Assembly (NCBI RefSeq): GCF_014268445.2
Contig: NZ_CP077089.1
Span: 5,959,001 to 6,023,000 of the forward strand
Direction of reading: 5' to 3'
Source: Pseudomonas tensinigenes
GTDB lineage: Bacteria; Pseudomonadota; Gammaproteobacteria; Pseudomonadales; Pseudomonadaceae
Length of the DNA: 64,000 bases
Each line of letters starts with the position of its first letter. Position 1 is the stretch's first letter. Position numbers and translations under genes: made by a program. The notes under the pieces are model-generated. The model did not search any database. It was not told the origin of the DNA and saw nothing but the letters and a program-made list of their open reading frames with translations. This document shows positions 57,585 through 64,000 of the stretch, piece after piece.

Positions 57585-58382
57585 ATGAATATCTACAGCT
57601 CCCGCCCCGTTGTCCTCTGTCTCTCCGGCCACGACCCAAGTGGTGGCGCCGGCTTGCAGGCAGATATCGAAGCTCTGCTCGCGCAGGGTTGCCATGCGGC
57701 TCCGGCCGTCACCGCCCTGACCGTGCAAGACACCGTCAACGTCACTGACTTCCGCGTCCTCGACCGTGAGTGGGTGTTGGCTCAAGCCAATGCCGTGCTC
57801 AACGATTCCGAAGTCGCTGCGGTCAAACTGGGCATGCTCGGTTCGCTGGAAATGGTCGACACCGTTGTCGAACTGCTTTCCGCGCACCCGCACTTGCCAG
57901 TGGTCTGCGACCCGGTGCTGCGCGCCGGCGGCGGCGGACGCCTGGGCAAGGACGAGGTCGGCTATGCGATGCGTGAGCGTCTGCTGCCGCTATCGATCAT
58001 TGCCACCCCCAACCTTCCTGAAGCGCGCATCCTCGCCGAATTGCCAGAAGGCACCGCCGACGAATGCGCTGAAAAACTCCTGCCGTTCGTCAAAAACCTG
58101 CTGATCACCGGCGGCCACGGCGACGAAACTGAAATCCACAACCGTGTGTACAGCCGCGACGGTCTGCGTGAAACCTTTATCTGCCAGCGTCTGCCGGGTA
58201 GCTATCACGGCTCTGGCTGCACCTTGGCCAGCGCCCTCGCCGGCCGACTGGCACAGGGCGAACATCTCGCCAGCGCCGTACGCAGTGCTCTGGATTACAC
58301 TTGGCGCACCCTGCGCGATGCCGAACAACTGGGCAAAGGCCAGTTCGTCCCGCGTCGCCTGCCGCTGGATTTCTGCTCGTAA
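57585..58382 (+). CDS. thiD: Hydroxymethylpyrimidine/phosphomethylpyrimidine kinase
   Basis: A 265-residue ribokinase-fold kinase phosphorylating HMP to HMP-PP for thiamine synthesis. Motifs are LSGHDPSGGAGLQADIEALL, VVCDPVLRAGGGGRLG, TPNLPEARILAEL, LLITGGHGDE and SYHGSGCTLASALAG (catalytic Asp region is HGSGC-adjacent). Start at 57585 (MNIYSSRP) is preferred over the longer frame. It heads thiD-thiE-hemL, the standard Pseudomonas order; thiE follows 18 bases later. Confidence 0.95.
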   Translation: MNIYSSRPVVLCLSGHDPSGGAGLQADIEALLAQGCHAAPAVTALTVQDTVNVTDFRVLDREWVLAQANAVLNDSEVAAVKLGMLGSLEMVDTVVELLSAHPHLPVVCDPVLRAGGGGRLGKDEVGYAMRERLLPLSIIATPNLPEARILAELPEGTADECAEKLLPFVKNLLITGGHGDETEIHNRVYSRDGLRETFICQRLPGSYHGSGCTLASALAGRLAQGEHLASAVRSALDYTWRTLRDAEQLGKGQFVPRRLPLDFCS

Positions 58383-58400
58383 CGTCGTGAGGTCTGCCCG

Positions 58401-59024
58401 ATGAAACTACGTGGCCTGTATGCCATTACCGACAGCCAATTGCTGGCGGGCAAGTTTCTGTCTTACGTGGAGGCGGCGCTGGAAGGCGGCGTCACCCTGC
58501 TGCAATACCGCGACAAGAGCAGCGACGAAGCCCGCCGGCTGCGCGAGGCCGAAGCGTTGCGCGACTTGTGCGAGCGCTACAAGACGCAGCTGATCATCAA
58601 CGATGATGCCGAACTGGCGGCGCGCCTTAACGTCGGCGTGCACCTCGGTCAGACCGACGGCCCGCTGTCACCGACCCGCGCGCTGCTCGGTTCCAAAGCC
58701 ATCATCGGTTCGACCTGCCACGCGCAACTCGCGCTGGCCGAACAAGCCGCCAAAGAAGGCGCGAGTTATGTCGCCTTCGGCCGCTTCTTCAACTCCAACA
58801 CCAAACCCGGCGCGCCGACCTGCAGCCTCGATCTGCTCGACCACGCCAAACGCACGCTGCACCTGCCGATCTGCGCGATTGGCGGCATCACCCTCGACAA
58901 CGCCGCACCGTTGGTGGCCCATGGCGTCGACCTGCTGGCCGTAGTCCACGGTCTGTTTGGTGCCGAGAACACCGCCGAAGTGACCCGCCGCGCCCGCGCG
59001 TTCAATGAATTACTGAAAGTCTGA
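58401..59024 (+). CDS. thiE: Thiamine-phosphate synthase
   Basis: A 207-residue TIM barrel joining HMP-PP and thiazole phosphate to thiamine monophosphate. The pyrophosphate/pyrimidine residues occur in [59 protein letters not shown], and PICAIGGIT (phosphate loop). The stop is 15 bases before hemL. It is part of the thiD-thiE-hemL unit. Confidence 0.95.
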   Translation: MKLRGLYAITDSQLLAGKFLSYVEAALEGGVTLLQYRDKSSDEARRLREAEALRDLCERYKTQLIINDDAELAARLNVGVHLGQTDGPLSPTRALLGSKAIIGSTCHAQLALAEQAAKEGASYVAFGRFFNSNTKPGAPTCSLDLLDHAKRTLHLPICAIGGITLDNAAPLVAHGVDLLAVVHGLFGAENTAEVTRRARAFNELLKV

Positions 59025-59039
59025 TTTGAGAGCCCGATC

Positions 59040-60323
59040 ATGTCTCGTTCCGAAACCCTGTTTGCCAATGCCCAGAAACACATTCCCGGTGGCGTGAACT
59101 CGCCCGTTCGTGCATTCAAGAGCGTTGGCGGCACGCCGTTGTTCTTCAAGCACGCTGAAGGCGCCTACGTCACTGACGAAGACGACAAGCGTTATGTCGA
59201 TTACGTCGGCTCGTGGGGCCCGATGATCCTCGGCCACAGCCACCCGGACGTGCTCGACGCGGTGCGCAATCAACTGCAACACGGCTTGTCGTACGGCGCG
59301 CCGACCGCGATGGAAACCGAGATGGCCGATCTGGTCTGCTCGCTGGTGCCATCGATGGACATGGTGCGCATGGTCAGCTCCGGCACCGAAGCGACCATGA
59401 GCGCGATCCGTCTGGCCCGTGGTTACACCGGCCGCGACAGCATCATCAAGTTCGAAGGCTGCTACCACGGTCACTCCGACAGCCTGCTGGTCAAGGCCGG
59501 TTCCGGCGCACTGACCCAAGGCGTGCCAAGTTCGGCCGGCGTGCCGGCGGCATTCGCCAAACACACTCTGACCCTGCCCTTCAACGACATCGACGCTGTG
59601 GAAAAGATGCTCGCTGAAGTGGGTGAGGACGTGGCGTGCATTATTGTTGAGCCGGTGGCCGGCAACATGAACTGCGTGCCGCCAGCACCAGGTTTCCTCG
59701 AAGGTCTGCGTTCGCTGTGCGACAAGCATGGCGTGGTGCTGATTTTCGACGAAGTGATGACCGGTTTCCGCGTTGCCCTCGGCGGTGCTCAGGCGTACTA
59801 CGGGGTCAATCCTGACCTGACCACCTTCGGCAAGATCATCGGCGGCGGCATGCCGGTTGGCTGCTTCGGCGGCAAGCGCGAAATCATGGAGCGCATCGCG
59901 CCGCTGGGTCCGGTGTATCAAGCTGGCACGCTTTCGGGTAACCCGCTGGCCATGGCCGCTGGTTTGACCACGCTGCGTTTGATCAGCCGTCCAGGCTTCC
60001 ACGCTGAGCTGACCGATTACACCACGCGTTTGCTCGACGGTCTGCAACAGCGCGCCGATGCTGCCGGCATTCCATTCGTGACCACCCAGGCTGGCGGCAT
60101 GTTCGGTTTGTACTTCAGCGGCGCCGATGACATCGTCACCTTTGAAGACGTGATGGCCAGCGACGCTGCGTTGTTCGGTCGCTTCTTCCACCTGATGCTG
60201 GAAGGTGGCGTGTACCTGGCACCGAGCGCCTTCGAAGCCGGCTTTACCTCGATCGCCCACGGCGAAGCCGAGTTGAAACTGACATTGGACGCTGCCGAGC
60301 GCGCCTTCGCTGCACTGAAGTAA
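59040..60323 (+). CDS. hemL: Glutamate-1-semialdehyde 2,1-aminomutase
   Basis: A 427-residue PLP enzyme making 5-aminolevulinate from glutamate-1-semialdehyde in heme synthesis. Signatures are [74 protein letters not shown], and the Schiff-base Lys in [18 protein letters not shown]. The C-terminal [16 protein letters not shown] matches the family. A stem-loop follows its stop at 60334. Confidence 0.96.
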   Translation: MSRSETLFANAQKHIPGGVNSPVRAFKSVGGTPLFFKHAEGAYVTDEDDKRYVDYVGSWGPMILGHSHPDVLDAVRNQLQHGLSYGAPTAMETEMADLVCSLVPSMDMVRMVSSGTEATMSAIRLARGYTGRDSIIKFEGCYHGHSDSLLVKAGSGALTQGVPSSAGVPAAFAKHTLTLPFNDIDAVEKMLAEVGEDVACIIVEPVAGNMNCVPPAPGFLEGLRSLCDKHGVVLIFDEVMTGFRVALGGAQAYYGVNPDLTTFGKIIGGGMPVGCFGGKREIMERIAPLGPVYQAGTLSGNPLAMAAGLTTLRLISRPGFHAELTDYTTRLLDGLQQRADAAGIPFVTTQAGGMFGLYFSGADDIVTFEDVMASDAALFGRFFHLMLEGGVYLAPSAFEAGFTSIAHGEAELKLTLDAAERAFAALK

Positions 60324-60333
60324 TCGCCGTACC

Positions 60334-60361
60334 GCTGACGTTGGCTATCGCCAGCGTCAGC
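60334..60361. terminator. Stem-loop after hemL
   Basis: GCTGACGTTGGC-TATC-GCCAGCGTCAGC, 12 pairs including one G-T. No T tract follows, so termination may depend on Rho or processing. Confidence 0.6.
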
Positions 60362-60548
60362 ATTCACCTACACCCACGCCGTTTTTCCGATGCTCCTGCT
60401 AAAAATCTCCCCTAAAGTGGGCGATATATTCCCCGCGCAGCAGAAAAACGAGTAAAGACTTTGTAAGGTTGGCCCTGCTTATTTCATAATGCGCGCTTAT
60501 TGGATCCCTCGATGGGTCCGCGTGCCCTTCAGAGGTAAGTCGATTCCC

Positions 60549-61103
60549 ATGAACCGCACCGGCCGCACCCTTGCCTTGGGCTGCCTGTTGCTCCTTCAGC
60601 CCCTGCTCGCGCATGCACAAGCAGGCGGCAACTCGTTGTTGATCCCGGCGATGGGTCGTTGCACCCTCAATACTCAGCCGCAAGACGTCACGCAGGCACT
60701 GGCCGCCTGCCAGAAAGCGGCGGACGAAGGGGATGCGCAAGCGCAATACGAGTTGGGTGAGTTCTACTACGACGGCAAGAATGCGCCGCGCGACCTCAAT
60801 CAAGCCCTGAGCTATTTCGAAAAGGCCTCGCTGCAAGGCCACGCTCAGGCGCAGTTCAAGCTCGGCACGATGTTCTTCCACGGTGAAGGCGTGCAGGCCA
60901 ACAACATTCAGGCGTATATCGTGCTGAAGATGGCCGCGGTCAACGGCGCTGAAGATGCGCTGGATACGGCTGACGAAGTTTCCGAAAAAATGTCCCGCGA
61001 AGATCTCGAAACCGCCACTCAGGTGCTCGGGCAAATTTTCCGTAAATACCTGATGGAATTGCAGAGTGCCGATGGGCGTACGCCTTTCTCGCCGCTTCCC
61101 TGA
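60549..61103 (+). CDS. Exported Sel1-repeat protein
   Basis: A 184-residue protein with signal peptide MNRTGRTLALGCLLLLQPLL (cleavage near AHAQA) and two Sel1-like repeats at about residues 60-125 (EGDAQAQYELGEFYYDGKNA and HAQAQFKLGTMFFHGEGVQA). Sel1 repeats mediate protein-protein contacts; the protein is probably periplasmic. The frame extends upstream to 60489, but the Met at 60549 starts the signal peptide. Function unknown. Confidence 0.87.
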   Translation: MNRTGRTLALGCLLLLQPLLAHAQAGGNSLLIPAMGRCTLNTQPQDVTQALAACQKAADEGDAQAQYELGEFYYDGKNAPRDLNQALSYFEKASLQGHAQAQFKLGTMFFHGEGVQANNIQAYIVLKMAAVNGAEDALDTADEVSEKMSREDLETATQVLGQIFRKYLMELQSADGRTPFSPLP

Positions 61104-61126
61104 TTTCTCTATAGATTTTTCTGGCC

Positions 61127-61204
61127 TCTTCGCGAGCAGGCTCGCTCCCACAGTAGATCTCCAGTGTTCAGAAGATCCCTGTGGGAGCGAGCCTGCTCGC
61201 GAAT
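61127..61204. repeat. REP doublet, outward orientation
   Basis: TCGCGAGCAGGCTCGCTCCCA then, after about 30 bases, TGTGGGAGCGAGCCTGCTCG; the arms are arranged as at 18314-18411, between convergent genes. Confidence 0.9.
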
Positions 61205-61225
61205 GAGGCGACTCGGTTTTAAGGC

Positions 61226-61555
61226 TTACTTCTCAGGCATCGGCATCGGGAACGGCATCACATTGCCGACCGCGCCACGGGCTTCGCTGATTTTCGGGGT
61301 GCCCAGACGCTCCACCTCGTCGATACGCACAATCGAATGCATCGGCACAAAGCTGCGCACCACGCCTTCGAACTGCGCCTTGAGCTTTTCTTCGCTCGGA
61401 TCGACGACCACTTGCGTGCGCTCGCCAAAGACGAACTCTTCCACTTCCAGAAAACCCCACAGATCACTTTGATAGATCTGCTTGGCGTACATTTCGAACA
61501 CCTGGCCCTGGTTGAGGAAAATCACCTTATAGATTGGAGCTTCGCGTTTGGTCAT
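61226..61555 (-). CDS. DUF1820 family protein
   Basis: A 109-residue cytoplasmic protein. Motifs APIYKVIFLNQGQVFEMYAK, YQSDLWGFLEVEEFVFGER and PMHSIVRIDEVERLGTPKI match DUF1820 proteins, conserved in gammaproteobacteria, of unknown function. Start at 61555 (MTKREAP) is the family start; the open frame extends 39 codons further upstream to 61672, across the miaB promoter, and is not used. It is divergent from miaB. Confidence 0.9.
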   Translation of the reverse strand: MTKREAPIYKVIFLNQGQVFEMYAKQIYQSDLWGFLEVEEFVFGERTQVVVDPSEEKLKAQFEGVVRSFVPMHSIVRIDEVERLGTPKISEARGAVGNVMPFPMPMPEK

Positions 61556-61688
61556 GGCGGGGGGATAACATCGGGGATAAAAATGAGGGCGCAAACTATA
61601 GCATAGCCACCGGACGCGCAGCGGTAGGAACCTGAGGGCTTGTTCCCTATAATGCGCGGTTCTTTGAATCACGTGATGACCCTAATCC

Positions 61689-63017
61689 ATGGCCAAGAAG
61701 CTTTACATCGAAACCCACGGTTGCCAGATGAACGAGTACGACAGCTCGCGCATGGTCGATCTGCTGGGTGAACATCAGGCCCTGGAAGTCACCGCGCGTG
61801 CCGAAGACGCCGACGTGATTCTGCTCAACACCTGCTCGATCCGCGAACGCGCCCAGGATCGCGTGTATTCGCAACTCGGCCGCTGGCGCGAACTGAAACT
61901 GGCCAACCCGGAGATGGTAATCGCCGTTGGCGGTTGCGTGGCCAGCCAGGAAGGCGCGGCGATCCGCGATCGCGCGCCGTACGTCGACGTGGTCTTTGGC
62001 CCGCAGACCCTGCACCGCCTGCCGGAAATGATCGACGCCGCGCGCATCACCAAATTGCCGCAAGTCGACGTGTCGTTCCCGGAAATCGAAAAATTCGACC
62101 ACTTGCCCGAGCCGCGCATCGATGGCCCGAGCGCCTATGTGTCGGTGATGGAAGGTTGCAGCAAGTACTGCACCTTCTGCGTGGTGCCTTACACCCGTGG
62201 CGAAGAAGTCAGCCGGCCGTTCGACGACGTCATCGCCGAAGTCATCCACCTCGCCGAAAACGGCGTACGTGAAGTGACGCTGCTCGGGCAGAACGTCAAC
62301 GGCTATCGCGGTACGACCCACGACGGTCGCCTCGCCGATCTGGCCGAGCTGATCCGCGTTGTCGCCGCCATCGATGGCATCGACCGCATCCGCTACACCA
62401 CTTCGCACCCGCTGGAGTTCTCCGACAGCCTGATCCAGGCCCACGCCGACGTGCCGGAACTGGTCAAGCACCTGCATTTGCCGGTGCAATCGGGCTCCGA
62501 CCGGATTCTCGCGGCGATGAAGCGCAACCACACGGCGCTGGAGTACAAATCCAAGCTGCGCAAACTGCGCGCGGCGGTACCGGGGATCTGCATCAGTTCG
62601 GACTTCATCGTCGGTTTCCCGGGTGAAACCGAGAAAGACTTCGAACAGACCATGAAGCTGATTGCCGACGTCGGTTTCGACTTCTCTTATTCCTTCGTCT
62701 ATAGCCAGCGCCCGGGCACCCCGGCTGCCGATCTGGCCGACGACACGCCGGAAGAGTTGAAGAAGGAACGCCTGAACGCACTGCAGCATCGTTTGAATCA
62801 GCAAGGCTTCGAGATCAGCCGACAAATGGTCGGTTCGGTCCAGCGCATTCTGGTGACGGATTATTCGAAGAAAGACCCGGGCGAACTGCAAGGGCGCACC
62901 GAGAATAATCGTATCGTCAACTTCCGCTGCGACAATCCAACCCTGATCGGTCAGTTTGCTGATGTGCACATCGACGCGGCGCAACCGCATTCGCTGCGTG
63001 GTTCGCTGATCCAATAA
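61689..63017 (+). CDS. miaB: tRNA-2-methylthio-N6-dimethylallyladenosine synthase
   Basis: A 442-residue radical SAM methylthiotransferase acting on i6A37 of tRNAs that read UNN codons. The N-terminal UPF0004 domain holds the auxiliary cluster cysteines ([21 protein letters not shown]); the radical SAM cluster is [14 protein letters not shown] (CxxxCxxC). A C-terminal TRAM domain begins near residue 375 ([17 protein letters not shown]). MiaB normally precedes phoH-ybeY-corC; the PhoH gene indeed follows here across a REP doublet. Confidence 0.96.
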   Translation: MAKKLYIETHGCQMNEYDSSRMVDLLGEHQALEVTARAEDADVILLNTCSIRERAQDRVYSQLGRWRELKLANPEMVIAVGGCVASQEGAAIRDRAPYVDVVFGPQTLHRLPEMIDAARITKLPQVDVSFPEIEKFDHLPEPRIDGPSAYVSVMEGCSKYCTFCVVPYTRGEEVSRPFDDVIAEVIHLAENGVREVTLLGQNVNGYRGTTHDGRLADLAELIRVVAAIDGIDRIRYTTSHPLEFSDSLIQAHADVPELVKHLHLPVQSGSDRILAAMKRNHTALEYKSKLRKLRAAVPGICISSDFIVGFPGETEKDFEQTMKLIADVGFDFSYSFVYSQRPGTPAADLADDTPEELKKERLNALQHRLNQQGFEISRQMVGSVQRILVTDYSKKDPGELQGRTENNRIVNFRCDNPTLIGQFADVHIDAAQPHSLRGSLIQ

Positions 63018-63030
63018 TCAACACAGGGCA

Positions 63031-63122
63031 CTGTGGGAGCGAGCCTGCTCGCGAAGGCGGCGACACATTCAACAACAATGTGTCTGGCACACCGCTTTCG
63101 CGAGCAGGCTCGCTTCCACAGG
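63031..63122. repeat. REP doublet (GTGGGAGCGAGC family)
   Basis: Inverted pair across about 45 bases between miaB and the PhoH-family gene; the right arm has one substitution (CGCTTCCACA). Confidence 0.9.
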
Positions 63123-63211
63123 AACAGCGATGATTTAAGAGCTTTCGCACCCACGCCTCTGGCGTTATCCTTGATTTCATCTCAATTGCCCCAGGGCGGC
63201 TAAATACGACC

Positions 63212-64000
63212 TTGAACGCACCCATAGAACCACATCGTTTTATCCTCGAGCCCTTTGAGGCTCGCCGCTTCGCCAATCTGTGCGGGCAATTCGACGAGCA
63301 TTTGCGCTTGATCGAACAGCGCCTGACCATCGAGATCCGCAACCGCGGAAACCAGTTCGAGCTGATCGGCGACCCCAAACACACCACGTCTGCGGAAAAT
63401 CTGATTCGTCGCCTGTACCGGGAAACCAAAGGTTCAGAGCTGTCGCCAGATACGGTGCACCTGTTCCTGCAGGAATCGGCCGTGGTCGAGCTGGACAACC
63501 AGGCCCCCGCCGAAGCTTCCGTTGCCCTGCGCACCAAGAAAGGCATGATTCGCCCGCGTGGCTTGAATCAGCTGCGCTACGTCAAGGAAGTCCTCGGCAA
63601 CGACATCAACTTCGGCATCGGTCCGGCCGGTACCGGCAAGACCTACCTGGCCGTGGCCTGCGCTGTCGATGCCCTGGAACGTGAGCAGATTCGTCGCATC
63701 CTGCTGGTGCGTCCTGCGGTTGAAGCGGGCGAAAAACTCGGCTTCCTGCCCGGCGACCTGTCGCAGAAGATCGACCCGTACCTGCGCCCGCTCTACGACG
63801 CGCTTTACGAGATGCTCGGCTTCGAATACGTGGCCAAACTGATCGAACGTCAGGTCATCGAAGTTGCGCCGCTGGCCTACATGCGTGGCCGTACGCTGAA
63901 CAACAGTTTCATCATCCTCGACGAAAGCCAGAACACCACCGTCGAACAGATGAAGATGTTCCTCACCCGGATCGGTTTCGGCTCTACAGCAGTCATCACC
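63212..64000 (+). CDS. ybeZ: PhoH-family ATPase (YbeZ), 3' part outside the window
   Basis: 263 codons are visible to the right edge with no stop. No ATG suits; the TTG at 63212 gives LNAPIEPHRFILEPFEARRF, the usual N-terminus of Pseudomonas PhoH-like proteins. A KH-like N-terminal region is followed by Walker A GIGPAGTGKTYLA and Walker B SFIILDESQN, and RPRGLNQLRYV precedes the ATPase core. PhoH/YbeZ is an RNA-linked ATPase that partners YbeY. It is 194 bases downstream of miaB, the conserved order in gammaproteobacteria. Confidence 0.92.
   Translation, partial: MNAPIEPHRFILEPFEARRFANLCGQFDEHLRLIEQRLTIEIRNRGNQFELIGDPKHTTSAENLIRRLYRETKGSELSPDTVHLFLQESAVVELDNQAPAEASVALRTKKGMIRPRGLNQLRYVKEVLGNDINFGIGPAGTGKTYLAVACAVDALEREQIRRILLVRPAVEAGEKLGFLPGDLSQKIDPYLRPLYDALYEMLGFEYVAKLIERQVIEVAPLAYMRGRTLNNSFIILDESQNTTVEQMKMFLTRIGFGSTAVIT

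Noticed and set aside
5028..63122. CRISPR array suggested by many repeated 20-mers
   Set aside because: The repeats are dispersed inverted pairs in separate intergenic regions, without regular spacers or cas genes.
1..64000. tRNA or rRNA genes
   Set aside because: No cloverleaf or rRNA-like sequence was recognised on either strand while reading; a tRNAscan run would be decisive.

Overview
The window is chromosomal DNA from a fluorescent Pseudomonas (P. fluorescens group). The support is high-GC codon use, Pseudomonas-style core genes (trmA, amn, aidB, hrpB, thiD-thiE-hemL, miaB followed by a PhoH-family gene), a quinate/shikimate route, and about ten copies of the GTGGGAGCGAGC..GCTCGCTCCCAC REP doublet typical of this group. 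No rRNA or tRNA gene, CRISPR array, integrase or transposase was seen.

Layout. 1-3490: DJ-1-like protein (cut by the left edge), exported protein, purine permease, trmA. 3498-9503: a complete quinate/shikimate funnel (3-dehydroquinase, quinate/shikimate dehydrogenase, TetR regulator, two-domain 3-dehydroshikimate dehydratase, MFS uptake carrier) leading to protocatechuate. 9625-16255: an IclR-controlled catabolic-looking locus of unknown substrate (EamA carrier, xylose-isomerase-like protein, Gfo/Idh/MocA dehydrogenase, IclR regulator, FAD dehydrogenase, aldo/keto reductase), with two matching palindromes as likely operators. 16449-25768: housekeeping and unlinked genes (zinc peptidase, hydrolase, HAD phosphatase, tesB, GNAT, HDAC-like, flavoprotein, rhlE, exporter).

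25932-28730: an Lrp-type regulator gene followed by a 2.23-kb accessory insert bounded by a 132-bp imperfect direct repeat that includes the last 24 codons of the regulator gene. The insert holds a BRO-N (antirepressor-type) gene with an elaborately structured leader RNA and a 334-aa charged protein of unknown function, but no recombinase.

28746-32763: ordinary genes (DEDDh exonuclease, NYN protein, DUF2076, YciC-like, EEP nuclease).

32890-44021: the most notable region, a nine-gene cluster that reads as an undescribed amino-acid-type natural product pathway. It comprises a SyrP/TauD-like dioxygenase, a MIO enzyme resembling aromatic aminomutases, a HisC-like aminotransferase, an AlaX-type tRNA-editing protein (possible self-protection), a Xre-like regulator, a D-2-hydroxyacid dehydrogenase-type flavoprotein, an ATP-grasp ligase and an MFS exporter in one tightly packed leftward operon, with a divergent aromatic-amino-acid-type permease. 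It lies between core genes and is visibly less GC-rich than they are.

44062-64000: core genes again (hrpB, lipoprotein, cation efflux, DUF6515, Lrp, DUF2788, rluE-like, amn, aidB, a 7TMR-DISM hybrid kinase, thiD-thiE-hemL, Sel1 protein, DUF1820, miaB, PhoH), interrupted by repeats: a 258-bp nested inverted-repeat element, and a G/C-rich palindromic repeat present at 23093-23434 and again at 50311-50490.
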